64,000 nt of DNA from Purshia tridentata (taxonomy: Eukaryota; Streptophyta; Magnoliopsida; Rosales; Rosaceae). Numbering within the stretch: position 1 is the first letter of the stretch; every line of letters starts with the position of its first letter. Made by a program: the position numbers and the translations under genes. Under the pieces are notes generated by a model. It made no database searches, was not told the DNA's origin, and saw only the letters and a list, made by a program, of their open reading frames with translations. The stretch lies in contig QANT01003962.1 of the NCBI GenBank assembly GCA_003254885.1, forward strand, positions 62,001 through 126,000, given 5' to 3'. Positions 29,161-47,733 of the stretch are shown in pieces.

Positions 29161-30329
29161 CTTTTTTTTTTTTGGTCAATAGAGTATCCAACTTCACGCA
29201 GCTCACTTCTGCTTGAAAAGAAAAGACTCCTATTTATTTTTAAAAATAATAAAATAAAATAATTTTTGTTTTTTAATTAGAAGAAATGAACCATTTTTAT
29301 TCAGTACTGTATATGTACCTGGATAATGGATTGTCTATTTGTCACTAATCTCTGGTTAGAATTGATGTATCACAAGTCAGACTTCATCACATTTAAAATG
29401 AAATATACTTTAACGGAAAAATTTTCATAAATCATAACATATATATATTCTATTATTTTGTATCTCTCATTATATTGACTTAATATATAATGAAAATGAT
29501 AAACTCATATATACATATATAAACATGTAATCGGTAATAACCGAAGTTTAAATGTTTAATTCGGAATCTCATGAGATGGGCATGGGAGTTTTATGGTTTT
29601 TCTTTTTATTTTTTAAATACCATTTTGGAAAGCTCCAGCTTTTTTGCAGATTACTAATCTGAGTACGAAATAACGCTGGTCTTGCAGCCAATACCGTCAT
29701 TTCAATTTGTATAACTTTCTCATTGTAACACAGTTGATTCCCTTAACTTATTTTGTGTTTATTTGTTTAATTGATCCTGCTTGTAACATCTATTAAATTA
29801 ATTTTGCATTTAATAACACTTTACACTTACTAAAAGCATAATAGTAATTTAATAATACCCTTCTCTTCATGTTGCACCGTAGCTCATGTCATGTGGGTAG
29901 TAAAAATCCCATCCTTAATCCATGTTAGTATTTTCCCAATTATTTTCAACTCTAATTGGACCTTGATATATCATATGAGTGAGAGTTGATAAAAGAATTG
30001 GGTTTTCATATGGAATTATTATGGCGCAAATACAAAATATCTCCATCTACAACTTCTACAAGTCTAGATGATTTTAGAGGAGGAGAAAATTAAAAATGAA
30101 ATGATCGATATAACAACTTAAGATGAAAGATAACAAGCTTCGTAAAGAGAGAGGGACCGGGTGTTAGTAGAGTAACTAGAGTTCCTACTACTAATAATTT
30201 ACAAAGCTGAAGATGTACAACCTCGGCATCATAGATTACCAACATAAACATTACAATGCAAAAGAATTCTCCAACAAAAATGGGTCCTCATTGTTCTCAG
30301 CATCATCCAGAATCACACATACGAATTGT
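29161..30329. other. Intergenic region between KRI1 promoter and GFAT 3' end
   Basis: AT-rich spacer, with the presumed 3' UTR of GFAT at the right. I see no gene, repeat with borders, or RNA gene here. Confidence 0.5.
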
Positions 30330-36535
<6,206 letters not shown>

Positions 36536-36540
36536 TATTT

Positions 36541-36548
36541 CTTCTTCC

Positions 36549-36583
<35 letters not shown>

Positions 36584-36625
36584 TTCTTCTTCTTCTTCTG
36601 TGTTTGAGAGAGAGAGAGAGGGAAA
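36541..36625. repeat. GAA and CT microsatellites in the GFAT leader
   Basis: On the plus strand a CTT/CCT triplet tract (36541-36599) is followed by gagagagagagagag (36608-36620). On the coding strand this is (CT)n followed by (GAA)n ending a few bases before the ATG at 36535, so it probably lies in the 5' UTR. Confidence 0.85.
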
Positions 36626-37539
36626 GAATGATCAACTGCTAAGAAGGAAGTACAGGAATTTGACCTTTGACTTTCTTTTTATTTTTACTTTGAATGTCGG
36701 ATTTTATTTTTATTTGGGGGAAGGGAGCGTTTGGGATTTGCAGGGTAGACTGACAATGCGTCTAGAAGATTGAGACAATGCAGAGGGTCAAGGTACCGTA
36801 TGATTGCTATATGAGAAAAAGTTAAAGGGTGGTATTGTCTTTTCACTCTGCATCAGTGTGCTACTGTGGCGCCATTGCATTGGTTACCAAGAATATTGTG
36901 GACCAGCATTTACCGTACTGTATCTGTATCTATTTCCACTTTTTTTCCTTGTTGGTACGTTACATTATATATTTGGATTTTTCACTTCTTTTTTTTATGG
37001 TTTTTTTAAAACACTACTTTTTTTAATAAAATTTTATTCTTTCAAACAATCTAATAAATTTAAAAGAGAGACGATGTTAGGACCAAAATTTATAAAATGC
37101 TTCTAGTAGCATGGTCTTAAAAAGCATAGGAGGCTGATCCGTTTATTCTCTTAAAAGCTTGAATGCTTCCAAAGTTTCACTTTGAAATTCTTTATGGTGA
37201 AGTTAGATATTAGTAACTTCCACAAATTTTTACTTTCAATTTCTATACCGCCTTTGAGTAACTTCAATATTTCACCACACCTTACAAGTTCTGTTTACAA
37301 ATCTACAACGCGTTTGTAATATTGTATTCAAATCATAAAGACAATTCTCTATTTAAAGAAGCAAGAAGCATGTAAAGGTTACATTTCTTCTCCATTCAAG
37401 GTTGAACTACTATTACACAGAAAGCATCACATGGATTAATAAATACAAGTCGAATAATAATCAATTCGAAGGCTCCAAGCAGACGATTTTCTTTATATTA
37501 TTATTTAAAATCTCTCATGAAGAAAATTTAAGGCTGGGT
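36626..37539. other. GFAT promoter region and thioredoxin f 3' flank
   Basis: About 0.9 kb of spacer. No gene or bounded repeat seen. Open frames on the plus strand here are T-rich and hydrophobic by composition only. Confidence 0.45.
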
Positions 37540-39223
37540 TCAGCTCGATCTCACAGCGTCTATGGCAACAACTAAATCATCAAATTTGGCCCCCGTCACT
37601 TCTTTTACAACCTTGTTGTCCTTCAAGATCTTGAAAGTTGGTACCACCCTTATCCCAAGCTCCTTTGCCAATGGCTGCTACCAATATTAATCAATTTAAA
37701 CCATAAGCAAGAGCATTGTCACGCACTTTGATCAACCAAGAAAAATTATTCATGACATAATATAACAAACCTTGTTTTCTTGGTTACAATCAAGCTTTAA
37801 AAATACGACATCAAGATATTTCTCCGATAATTCTTTATATTTTGGAGCTATCACCTTGCAAGGACCACACCTGCAAGAAATCAAGAGATCTTAAGGTTTA
37901 AAGATAGAAAAGCAGGATGATAAAATTAGTACAACAGAAGATGTAGTGAATCTACTCTTAGGATCAGGTTTACAAATCCTTATCAATATTCCAGAAGATG
38001 ATCCATATGCAATCTCACTTTTTAATCAACAATCCAACAATGATCCAAAACCACCATATCAGGATTTCCACAACTTCCAAATCAAGCTTAAACGTAATGA
38101 TCTAATATAATAGTGATGTCATATATATCATGTTCATGCCCCTTTTTGTTATTATCATCAAATTGATAACAATAACCACTCCTTGATTTGGATCATATTG
38201 TAAGTTCAAAATATTTAAATTCAGATCGCATTACATTTCAAGGTTTTTTTTTCAATTGCATGGTAAACCAGATTGGGAATAATGATCAACGAAAATATGC
38301 CAAATATCTTAATTAGTACTCAAGGCCAAGGCTCTGTTACTTGGTCTTTCTATTTTCACGTTTGTAAATGGACAATCTGGTTCCCATACATGTAAACTAA
38401 ATAGGGTACCAAACCAAGAACCATTTGCTAGGCCTCTGAACGATTCAACTCCAGCCAGAACTTCTATCTTTATACAAGCACTTGTCAGTTGTCACAGCTA
38501 ATTTCCAAAAACTTGAACAATATTCTTGCTTTTATACATATAACTTGCACAATCCAACAGGGAACCACATTTGCAAAGTGCTTGAAAACCTAGAGTTAGC
38601 TGAAATTTCATTAATAGAAAATCCTACACTTACAAATTCCACTTCGTTATTCTTTTTAAACTTTATATTTCCTTACAAGCAGGAAAATTGTCTAATTTTA
38701 TTTCCCAAAATTGTCAGAGTAGTCCTAAACATACTTAAAATTCCATTGCTTAATTCTTACCACTAACGTATTGACATATAAATTGAGGTTGTGATCAAAA
38801 GATTACTTCAATTTTTGTTTCCTTTCTTGAACTTATTCATGGATTTTCTGGGGAAGCAAACATAAAGTAAAAATAATAGAAATAGATATATACGTACCAT
38901 TGGGTGTACATATCGAGGACGACGGTCTTGTCGCCGGCGGCCTTGACGATGGGCCAGAAGGTGTCCTTATCGACCTCAGTGACCTGGCCCACTGTGACCT
39001 GACCGGCATTGATGTCCAAGCTCGACCTCACCGTACAAGCCCCCACCCTCTTCCTCTTACTACTACTACTCAACAACCCCACACCCACATTCTTCTTCTG
39101 TCCAAGGAAGTAGCTTGAACTTGAACTAGAAGAAAACGAACAAGAATAAATGATCGGATGCTTAGCGGCGCACGGTAACGACCTTGAGGAGCGAGGAGCG
39201 AGAGTGGCTGTCTGCAGAGCCAT
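37540..39223 (-). CDS. TRXF: Thioredoxin f-type, chloroplast
   Basis: Three exons: 38898..39223, 37771..37870, 37540..37674, giving 186 residues. The first about 70 residues are Ser/Arg-rich and look like a chloroplast transit peptide. The mature domain starts near VGQVTEVDKDTFWPIV. The redox site WCGPC is at residues 109-113, with the Trp codon split by intron 1. FLKLDCNQENK contains the extra Cys that is characteristic of f-type thioredoxins, and RVVPTFKILKDNKVV carries the cis-Pro loop. Trx f is reduced by ferredoxin-thioredoxin reductase and activates Calvin-cycle enzymes such as FBPase in light. Intron 1 is about 1 kb and unremarkable. All signals look intact. Confidence 0.95.
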
Positions 39224-39852
39224 TTCTATCTATCTGTGATTGACAGGAGAGGACGAGAGCCCAGTTGCCCTTTGCATATCAATTAGAGGAGGCGGTCATG
39301 GAAAGACGAATCTATCCTTGGCTTTGAGGGATATTATGGGAGATCCGATGTCAATTTCGTCACTTCAAGAACTTCTTTTGTGGATGACGGCATGGCCTAC
39401 GGAAAGACAATATTACCCGCTGTTGTGGGAAACCCAGGGGGACATTTTGGTCGTTTCCAACGGTTTGTTCAAGCCAAACGACGGAATTGACCTTTTGTTT
39501 TTCGTTTTCTGGGGGAAAATTTTTGGCTATTTTTGTCAATGTGAGATTTTAAATATCTTTCTGGCGATAATTTGGTTGATCATATTTCAAGCTCGTCCAC
39601 ATAAATGGGTAAAAACGAAATAGATTAGAACACTTTTGTCCTTTTTTTTGTCAGAACAGTTTCAGTTTGTACTATTAAATCCTCCAAAATGTAAAGGGAA
39701 AAATTGTACATTTATTGTGGACATGAAGTTAACTTGTAAGTGAGCGAAAAGAATGGTGTATGGTGGAGAATGTATACGGCATAGCATAGCAAAGCAAAAT
39801 AGGGACTTTATTTATCCGTTGGGTTGTTTTGTTGGGTTGGGCTTGTCATGGC

Positions 39853-40007
39853 CTAGGAAAGAGAGACTCTAGGAGTAATTATTAGAAGGCCCAGACTATA
39901 CCGACGACCCTTTACTACTAAGTTGACCACCTTTTTTTTTTTTTTCCTTTTTGCCCCCCCCGTAAAAAAAAAACTAGGAAAGAGAGACTCTAGGAGTAAT
40001 TATTAGA
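39853..40007. repeat. 35-bp direct repeat pair spaced by 85 bp
   Basis: The identical unit starts ctaggaaagagagactctag at 39853 and again at 39973. The DNA between contains a T run, a C run and an A run. This could be a two-copy duplication of a 120-bp unit with decay, or flanks of an insertion. Confidence 0.8.
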
Positions 40008-40393
40008 AAAGGAGACAAGAGAGCAACTATGCATCTTAAACTAGTTAGTTTTATCAAACTAAAACATGAAACTAGTTTAGGTTGGATTGTTTATTGTTCT
40101 AACTTTCACATGAATACGTGAAAAATAATATGAATAGCATGCAGTCCATGTGTCATGCCCACCTACTTGTAATCAATTAAACTCTTTGATTGGCGTGACA
40201 TGCGTGCATGTTTCATTTGCACTATTTATACAAAAATATATTAAACCAAGTTACCGATACATTGTTCTTTAAGTACTATGATTCTTTTTTTTTTTTAATT
40301 TGAAATTTGGATTTCTATAGGTACAAGTCTAGATTTGGTAAAATTGGAAGTTACTCATGTATTAATTCAGGTACAATCGTACAAGTCATTGCT

Positions 40394-40498
40394 AATTAAT
40401 ATATTTACTTATGTTTTTTTTTTTTTCTTGGTCAAAGGCAAGCTAGAAATTAATATATTTACTTATGTTTTTTTTTTCTTGGTCAAAGGCAAGCTAGT
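40394..40498. repeat. 54-bp tandem duplication with variable T run
   Basis: Two copies begin aattaatatatttacttatg at 40394 and 40448 and end in cttggtcaaaggcaagctag. They differ mainly in the length of the T run. Confidence 0.88.
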
Positions 40499-41166
40499 GA
40501 ATTGAGTCAAATATTGATTATTTTCCATAGAAAGGGAGGGAAGTCAATGGGGACATCATAGAACCGATCGAAACCCGTTGTTGTAGAGAGACAGAGTCAC
40601 GTAAATGAAGCAAGCAACTTCAAATCAAAGAAATTCAGAAAAAATAGGAAACAACAAAAATATAGCAATAAATGATTAATAATAAGAATAAGACAATTAA
40701 TAAGGAAATAAAAATGATAAAATAGAAAACGAAACAACAAAATGTGTAAAATGGCAACAATTAGAAAGAAGAAGGCAAAGGTGGAGAGGACATGAGAGAA
40801 AGAAAGGACGAGGTTGCAAGGGAATTTGACGTTTACTATTTTTCGAAAGTCAGTAAGACGTGTCGTTTGCCATTGGAAACGCGCAACTCTCTCGTCCCGG
40901 CCTCGAAAATTGTTTGTTTCTTGGTTTCTTTTTCTTCCATTTCCTCTTACAACACATGCCTTGTGGCTTCTTCTTTTGCCACCCAACTCAGGCCATGAAC
41001 TTTGCACAAAACCCACATTTCTAAGCCTCAACGTTTCAGGTTAGGCAGGCATTGTACGTTTTCAATTTGGGTTTTGTCCAAATTATTTAAAACAGGTTGT
41101 TGTTGGGTCCAAACTCCAAACTCAAGTATTAAAGATTGAATCTTTGAATTGCTGCATCCTATATTC

Positions 41167-44027
41167 ATGGTAGAAATGGATTTGGGAACAACAAGAAGAG
41201 TAATTAGAGTGTCCTTGTTGGGTGGCATTGTGATTCTTTTGGCGTTGGGGTTCAATGTGTCGGCTAACTTAGTGTTCCCGGTAACCCACAAGTTCAAGGG
41301 TCGTGAGCGGTCTTTGGGTGCTTTGAAAGACCACGATGCTCGCCGTCACGGTAGGTTTCTCTCTGCAGTCGATCTCCCATTGGGTGGCAATGGACATCCT
41401 TCTGAAACTGGGTTCGTTTCTTCTTCTTCTTCAATCGTTTATGTTTTGCATAATATTTGAATTAATCTTGCTTTTGTCGTTTTGGTGTTTGAATTATTAA
41501 TTTGTTTGATTGGTTTTAGGCTCTACTATGCTAAAATTGGGCTTGGGACTCCTTCAAAGGACTACCACGTGCAAGTTGATACTGGAAGTGACATTTTATG
41601 GGTGAATTGTGTTGACTGCACCAACTGTCCCGCCAAAAGTAGTACTGTTGGTGTATGTGTCTTTAATTACCCTTATTTTAATCAAGAAAATGAACATTTA
41701 TTCTTATAATTATTGATTCTGCCACAGAAACTCACACTATTCGATCCAAAGAAGTCTTCAACTTCAGCCAAGGTTACTTGTGATCAAGAGTTTTGCACTT
41801 CCACATTCAATGGTCGACTTCCTGGTTGCAAGGAAGATTTACTCTGCCTATATGATGTTGTTTATGGAGATGGAAGCACAACTACCGGATACTATGTCAA
41901 GGATGATATACAATTACATAAAGCCACTGGAAACGACAAAACAGAAACAACAAGTGGAAGTGTAGTATTTGGGTGAGTTTTTTCCCTTAATTCTTTTTCC
42001 TATTGTTCATTTGAGTTGGCTTACTCGTCATTCATTAAACTACTGTCTCTTGCGGAATAGGTGTGGAGCTAAACAATCTGGGATGCAAGGTGAGGATTCT
42101 GAAGCACTTGATGGGATACTTGGTTTTGGACAGTCGAATGCATCCATAATTTCACAGCTAGCTTCATCTGGAATGGTGAAAAGAGAATTCGCACATTGCT
42201 TGGATAATGTAAATGGTGGTGGAATCTATGCCATTGGGGAAGTGGTGGAGCCCAAAGTGAAGAATATAACTCCAATGGTACCAAATCAGTATGTGACACT
42301 ATCTCTGAATTCTGAATTCTTTAATCAGGTTAGGTCTTGGCTTATGAATCTTGTCATAATGTTATTTTGATGACTATCTTAGGCCACATTACAATGTTGT
42401 GCTCAAGACAATTGAGGTGGGTGCTGAAGTTATAGAACTTCCCACGGGTATATTTGGCTTTGGAGATGGGAAAGGGGCAGTAATTGACAGTGGCACAACC
42501 TTGGCTTATATTAACCCAGACATTTATGATTCCTTTATGAAAAAGGTTGTTAATGCTCTTTTAGTTCCCATTCATTTGGATTTTGTCGTCTAAATACTGA
42601 CATTGGTATTCTTTTTTCTTTTTTTTATGTTTTCAAAAGAACTTACACTGGTATTTTGATTAATCAGATATTAGCTCGGCAGCCTAACTTGAAATTGCAT
42701 ACTGTCGAGGACGCGTTTACATGTTTTGAGTATTCCAAAAAGTAAATCACTAACTTAGCTATTACTTTTGCTTTCTATTTTATTCATTATATTGTTAGTT
42801 TTTGTTATATGCATTGGTTACTTCTTATTTTTGCTTCCAAATTGCTAATTTAAGGTCAAAAATAGAAGCTTTGCTTTACTTACTTTACTTGTAAAAAAAT
42901 ACCTTACTTTTCTTGTGGATTTTTCTGGCAGTGTTAATGATGGATTTCCGGTTGTGAAGTTCAATTTTAAAAATTCCGCTACTCTGACAGTATATCCTCA
43001 TGATTATCTATTCCGGTTACGTGTAAGTTTTTTAGTGATTCTATTATAATTCACATTTTCCACATTTATTTTGTGATCCATTGACGTAGGATTTTCTCCC
43101 AAGTGGTTTGCTTATTGTAGATTTATACTTGTTCTTTTTAGTAGCAAGAGTTCATTTTGGTCATTACCTTCTGAACAGGCTCTTGACTAATTCACCTTTT
43201 CCATGACATATACACAGGATGATGTCTGGTGTTCTGGTTGGCAGAAAAACACAATGGAATCTAAAGATGGAAATCCCATTACTCTTCTTGGAGGTAGAGT
43301 CTTGAATTACATGTTGAAATTAAATTTCGTTGGTTGCTTCACATGGGTATGTGTTTAATTTCATCCATTCATTGACCTTTCTGAATGTTTTCATTTGCAG
43401 ATTTGGTGCTTTCAAATAAGCTAGTCACATATGATCTTGAAAATCAGGCCATTGGGTGGGCTGATCACAACTGTGAGTAGCATTTAGTATTTGATTTTAT
43501 ATTTATTAGTATCAGGTTCATGACCTACCTTTATTTTCATTTATTGCATTCTGGATGAATGCTCCTTATATTTATACCTTTTCCAAACCTGTAAGTTTAT
43601 GATTCTGTAGTATTTTTCATTAATGAAGACTACGAATTAAGTCTCTCCATCTCTCTAAGAATTAGCTTCACTGCATCCTTTATTTGATCATTGTTTGTTC
43701 CTTTAGAGTTGGTTATCTTGAAAAGAAAATAAAAAAGGTTATTTGTTTTGTTGGCATGAATAATGGTTTCTTTTTTTTTTGGTCTGATAGGTAATCTTGA
43801 TTGATATGGTACAAATTATATAATAGCATGTGTACTTGATATAGGAGTTCTTATGTTTTGTTTGTTTTGCTTTTTTAGGCTCTTCAAGCATTAAAGTGAA
43901 AGATGAGAAGTCAGGGAATGCATACTCTGTTGGTGCCCACAATCTTTCTTCAGCTTCCAGTCTAATAACTGGAAGACTATTGACATTCTTGTTATTAGTA
44001 ATTGGTATTCTGCAAATATTCAATTAA
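41167..44027 (+). CDS. GPI-anchored-type aspartic protease (A1 family)
   Basis: Ten exons: 41167..41411, 41520..41652, 41728..41972, 42061..42288, 42383..42545, 42668..42741, 42932..43022, 43218..43293, 43401..43472, 43879..44027, giving 491 residues (482 if Met at 41176 or so is used). An N-terminal hydrophobic signal (LLGGIVILLALGF) and propeptide precede the catalytic domain. The first catalytic Asp102 is in VQVDTGSDILWVNC, the second in VIDSGTTLAYI. Cys pairs are arranged as in plant atypical aspartic proteases, and there is no plant-specific insert. After ADHNC a Ser-rich linker leads to a hydrophobic C-terminus (RLLTFLLLVIGILQIF), which suggests GPI attachment as in Arabidopsis A36/A39, proteases active in pollen and pollen tubes. 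All exons join in phase. Confidence 0.92.
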
Positions 44028-44804
44028 TTCAAAAAGTGGCACAGCATCCATTCATTTTGATGCACCATAATCTATTCAATGAAAGAAAAGGTGTGCTTCA
44101 TATAACTTATTTTGGAAGTCTTTTATCTATCTTTTTAGGCGGTTCCAGCTTTGTCCACCTTTCTGGTGCCAATTTTTCTATTATATATATAGATACATAC
44201 ACACACATATTTTATATGAGCTTGGTTGTAATTTTCTTGGAGGCCTCATTCTGCTCTCATAAACTTTTTAAAAAGTCATGTCATGGGGTTGATATCTCTG
44301 GACTGAAGGAATCAAATATGCACGCGCATATGATCGATTAGACCATGGAATGATATGAGCAGCGACTGGCATAGTATTTATCTATCTGGGATGGCTTTTA
44401 TTGTCGATTCTAACAGACCCTCAGGAAATCCATGTTTTACAGAATTAGAGTCAACTTGGATTGATTGGAATTTTGATGTAAATGTTTCAAATGTAACTAC
44501 TGGTTGATGGGCCATTCATTCATTCATTAAATTGTATAAGGATTCTTCCACCCCTTGTTTTTTGGGGGTTATAATTGATAAATTAGCTGTATAAAGTGAA
44601 GCAGCAAGTAACAAAACTGAGTGTAGGTTAATGTTTATAACAAGCAATTCAAGGAAATATAAATAGGTGTTCTCTTTGCTATCATTCCACTGAAGATGAC
44701 AGAAAACTTGGATGTAATTGATTATGATCGATGCAATATATGTTACAACAATAGTATTAGTAATAGAGATTAGTGTAGACAAAGGTGGGGGGAGGGTTTA
44801 CATT
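44028..44804. other. Convergent 3' region between the aspartic protease and the DUF2358 gene
   Basis: 3' UTRs and spacer only. No gene, repeat with borders or RNA gene is seen. Confidence 0.5.
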
Positions 44805-46156
44805 TTACAGCGTGGTCCTCAAAAACTGTACAACAAGATAGACAAGTGCCAGAAAGAGTGCAATTTGGTATACATCTCTTTGGAAACCGTTGTCCTTTTG
44901 AAAGAACTGAATGAAAGCAATTGAATATATGCATGTGTCAATTTAAGAATAAAAAGATAAGAGAGGAAACAGAGGAAGTGTGTGTACCTTTGTTGGGTCA
45001 CCAGAAGGGTCTGGATATATCTCCATGTTCTGTTTTTCTGTGGAGAACCTGGTGGAGATGGTTTTAGCAAGATCAGACAAGTCCTTTCCACCCTCAATTG
45101 TGGCGAAAAGACGACGGGAAGTCCAGAAATAAGCCTCCGCAATGAGTGAATTGGAGGAAGCTGATAAATCCCAAAGCTCTTGGTGTTCAATCACTTGCCC
45201 ACTTATCTGGTTTAGAGTGAAGAGGGAATTAATTTTTAGTATCAAGTCTGCTCCTAAAATACCACCAATAACAATGTTGTTGGGCTTTCCTTTGACTGTC
45301 CACTTGATACTTAGGACACTCGTCGATAACATCCTCATTTCTTGCACACTCTGTAACAATTAAGTAACAATTAAGTAACAATTAAACAAATGTCTTAATT
45401 AGAATAATTAAATCTAAAGGAAGAGTACGTGACTGACCACGGAGGGTTGTTCTAGTGCAGTGGTGATCCATAGTGGTCTCTTGTATTTATCACGACCACT
45501 AAAACTTCTAACTGGGTCCTGTATATATGTTCAGTTGTATTGTATGCATAAATTATAATATTAATTAGTATTGTATGATTTTATGTGATCTATAGAATGA
45601 AAGGGAGTTACGTAAGTAGGTACCTTGTATTTAACAGAAACAGCAAAGGTTCCAAGGGCGCGATTGCCTTGGCGTAGCTCTAAGATATCGCGTACAAGTT
45701 GTCGAGCTGTGGATTCCACCAAGGGGCTACTAAAGCACTCAAACTCGTTGCATAGCTCCCCAAAGTTCATGTCATCAACAATCCTATCAGCTTCTGATGT
45801 TTCACTTGTTTCAGAGGACAATTCCAATTCACTCCTCCTACTACCATCATTTGTTACTGCATTCATTGAAATGTTGAGTGGAATTGGCATATATATACAT
45901 AGAAAGTTAGAAACCCAACTAATTTAAATGAAGGGTACCCAGCTCCCTCACCTCGCAGTAAAAAGGGGTTGGAGTTGGAGATGAAAATAGATTTACTAGT
46001 AGTGGAGGCGAAGGAAGGTGTTTGGCGACGGAGCTGGCTGCTGCTAATTCTGGTAGCAGCAGCTGAGCCTGAGGTAGAAGCAAAAAGCGCAGGGATCCAA
46101 ATACAGCTACTCATCTCTCCCCATATTGCTGCCACAACCTGCCCTCCTAATTCCAT
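44805..46156 (-). CDS. Chloroplast-targeted DUF2358 protein
   Basis: Five exons: 45952..46156, 45624..45856, 45438..45518, 44988..45350, 44805..44906, giving 327 residues from the ATG at 46156. The segment after Met15 (MSSCIWIPALFASTSGSAAA) reads as a transit peptide. The DUF2358 domain starts around RIVDDMNFGELCNEFECFSSP and continues through LWITTALEQPSV and MLSTSVLSIKWTVKGKPNN. A C-terminal hydrophobic segment (DVYQIALFLALVYLVVQFL) probably anchors it in a plastid membrane. The short last exon was found by phase and by the FFQ..NGFQRDVYQ pattern of the family. Function of DUF2358 is not established. Met15 (46114) is a plausible real start, because a 17-codon upstream frame begins at 46160 and overlaps the first ATG. 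Confidence 0.85.
45353..45386. repeat. Three-copy 11-bp repeat at a splice acceptor of the DUF2358 gene
   Basis: The unit agtaacaatta is repeated three times directly next to the exon 4 acceptor. On the coding strand each unit ends ttgttac, and only the last is followed by AG and the exon. Confidence 0.85.
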
Positions 46157-47733
46157 GCATCCCCCCCTCTCCCTCTCTCCCTCTCATTCCCTCTTGTTTT
46201 GGATAAGGTTGGGCTTCTTCTCTGTGTGTTTGGCTGTAGCTGTAGCCACTTCTTTTTTGTGGTGATCATCAGGGGATTGTGGGACCCTGGACCCACACTC
46301 GATCTAGCCATCTCAGCTAATGTCCATGTATAAGAATATATAATGTTGGCCTTTCTGCTCTTTATATTGAATATTCCATATAATTTGTTCACAATTAATT
46401 TAAACTTAATGATTTAGTTACTGAACATATTTTAAAGTTTTGCTGGGAGCTGGGCATTTCACTTGTATATAGCAAGTGGTTACAAGTAGCTATAGCTAGT
46501 ACAACAACAAATCAATATATATGTATGATCTGTTAGGCAGCAGAGAGAACAGATGATGTCAAATCAGTTATATACATGAAGAAAATATGTTACTTGGTAA
46601 TAAAATTACAAGTTGCAGCTCACACCCAATGCATGTAGCCATTTACAAGCTATAGCTAGAGACTTGTTATTTTTGTCACATATGCGTCTTAAACTTAATG
46701 CTATGAATGAATCATATATGCATAGGATTCTATTGCATACAAGTATATATATATATATATATATGAGTAGTATAGTCAACATCAACAGCATGCATATTGC
46801 TCCATCGTCCTAGCTAATGTTTCAGAGACCTCCAAGTCAATCTGAACAATCACCATTGCTGGGTTGATAGTTGATACCAATACCTCTCACATTTAATACC
46901 TATATATATGTATACACACAGATGCATATAATTAGAATGATCTCTCTCTCTCACTCCCATGACAGCATTGATCTGAGTATTGAAAATTTGTTCCAAATTT
47001 TGTTATTTGTCTCATGTCCAACAGTCAAAGGAGACCAAGATAATATTTAAACTTAATGTAATTAATAATAATACTTGACGTGGAGAGAAGAGGAATGGAG
47101 CATAGCAGGCACCAGCAGAGCATTCCAATGATTCATTGGGATTCACGTCTTCATCATTTCCTATTCAGCAGCTGATCGAGCAGCTGTTAATATTTTGGGG
47201 TATCTTGAGCACTAGTCTTGTTTACAACGAGCTTCAAACATCATTCATTCATTTTACATAATTTTGTCCAAATTAAATAGTAGCAACAAATTAATGAGTC
47301 AATTCCTTGTAGCCATCGAAAACCCCAATATCCTCCATGTTGAAGTTGAAGCCTATGCATATTATATTCACATATACACTCTTGTATGGTTGGACAAAGC
47401 ATTATAAAATTATACTTTATAGTTGCTAGCCGGTCCAACTCCAACATATATGCATGCTCCTCCTCCTTGTCCTCCCTGTCTCGCTTCAATTTCAGTCAAC
47501 TTCAATCTTTTTCTCTCCTTCCAAGTCCCAATTCTTCCTTTCCAATATACCTTTTTAAATAATTATGCCAAAATTTCACTTTCTTCCTTTCCCCATCTCA
47601 TTTATTGTCTATATATAGTTGTCTGCAGATAATGCTATCTTCTCATTGATTTTATCACACAATCTCCCCCATCTCTCTCTCTCTCTCTCTCTCTCAATTG
47701 TTCATCAGTTTAGAAAGAAATTGTAAGGCATAC
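46157..47733. promoter_or_regulatory. Divergent intergenic and promoter region between DUF2358 gene and SCPL
   Basis: About 1.6 kb. A good TATA box (ctatatatag, 47609-47618) and a (TC)n tract (47672-47695) lie upstream of the carboxypeptidase ATG. A (TA)n run lies at 46745-46766. No gene is recognised. Confidence 0.6.

Larger units (their letters stand above)
39224..41166. other. Divergent intergenic region between thioredoxin f and the aspartic protease
   Basis: About 1.9 kb. It holds a 35-bp direct repeat (39853-39887 and 39973-40007) and a 54-bp tandem duplication (40394-40498). An open frame of 127 codons at 39240-39623 has no resemblance to a known protein. No RNA gene seen. Confidence 0.55.

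Noticed and set aside
39240-39623. 127-codon plus-strand open frame upstream of thioredoxin f
   Set aside because: No motif or codon pattern supports it. It overlaps the likely thioredoxin f promoter and turns hydrophobic in T-rich DNA.
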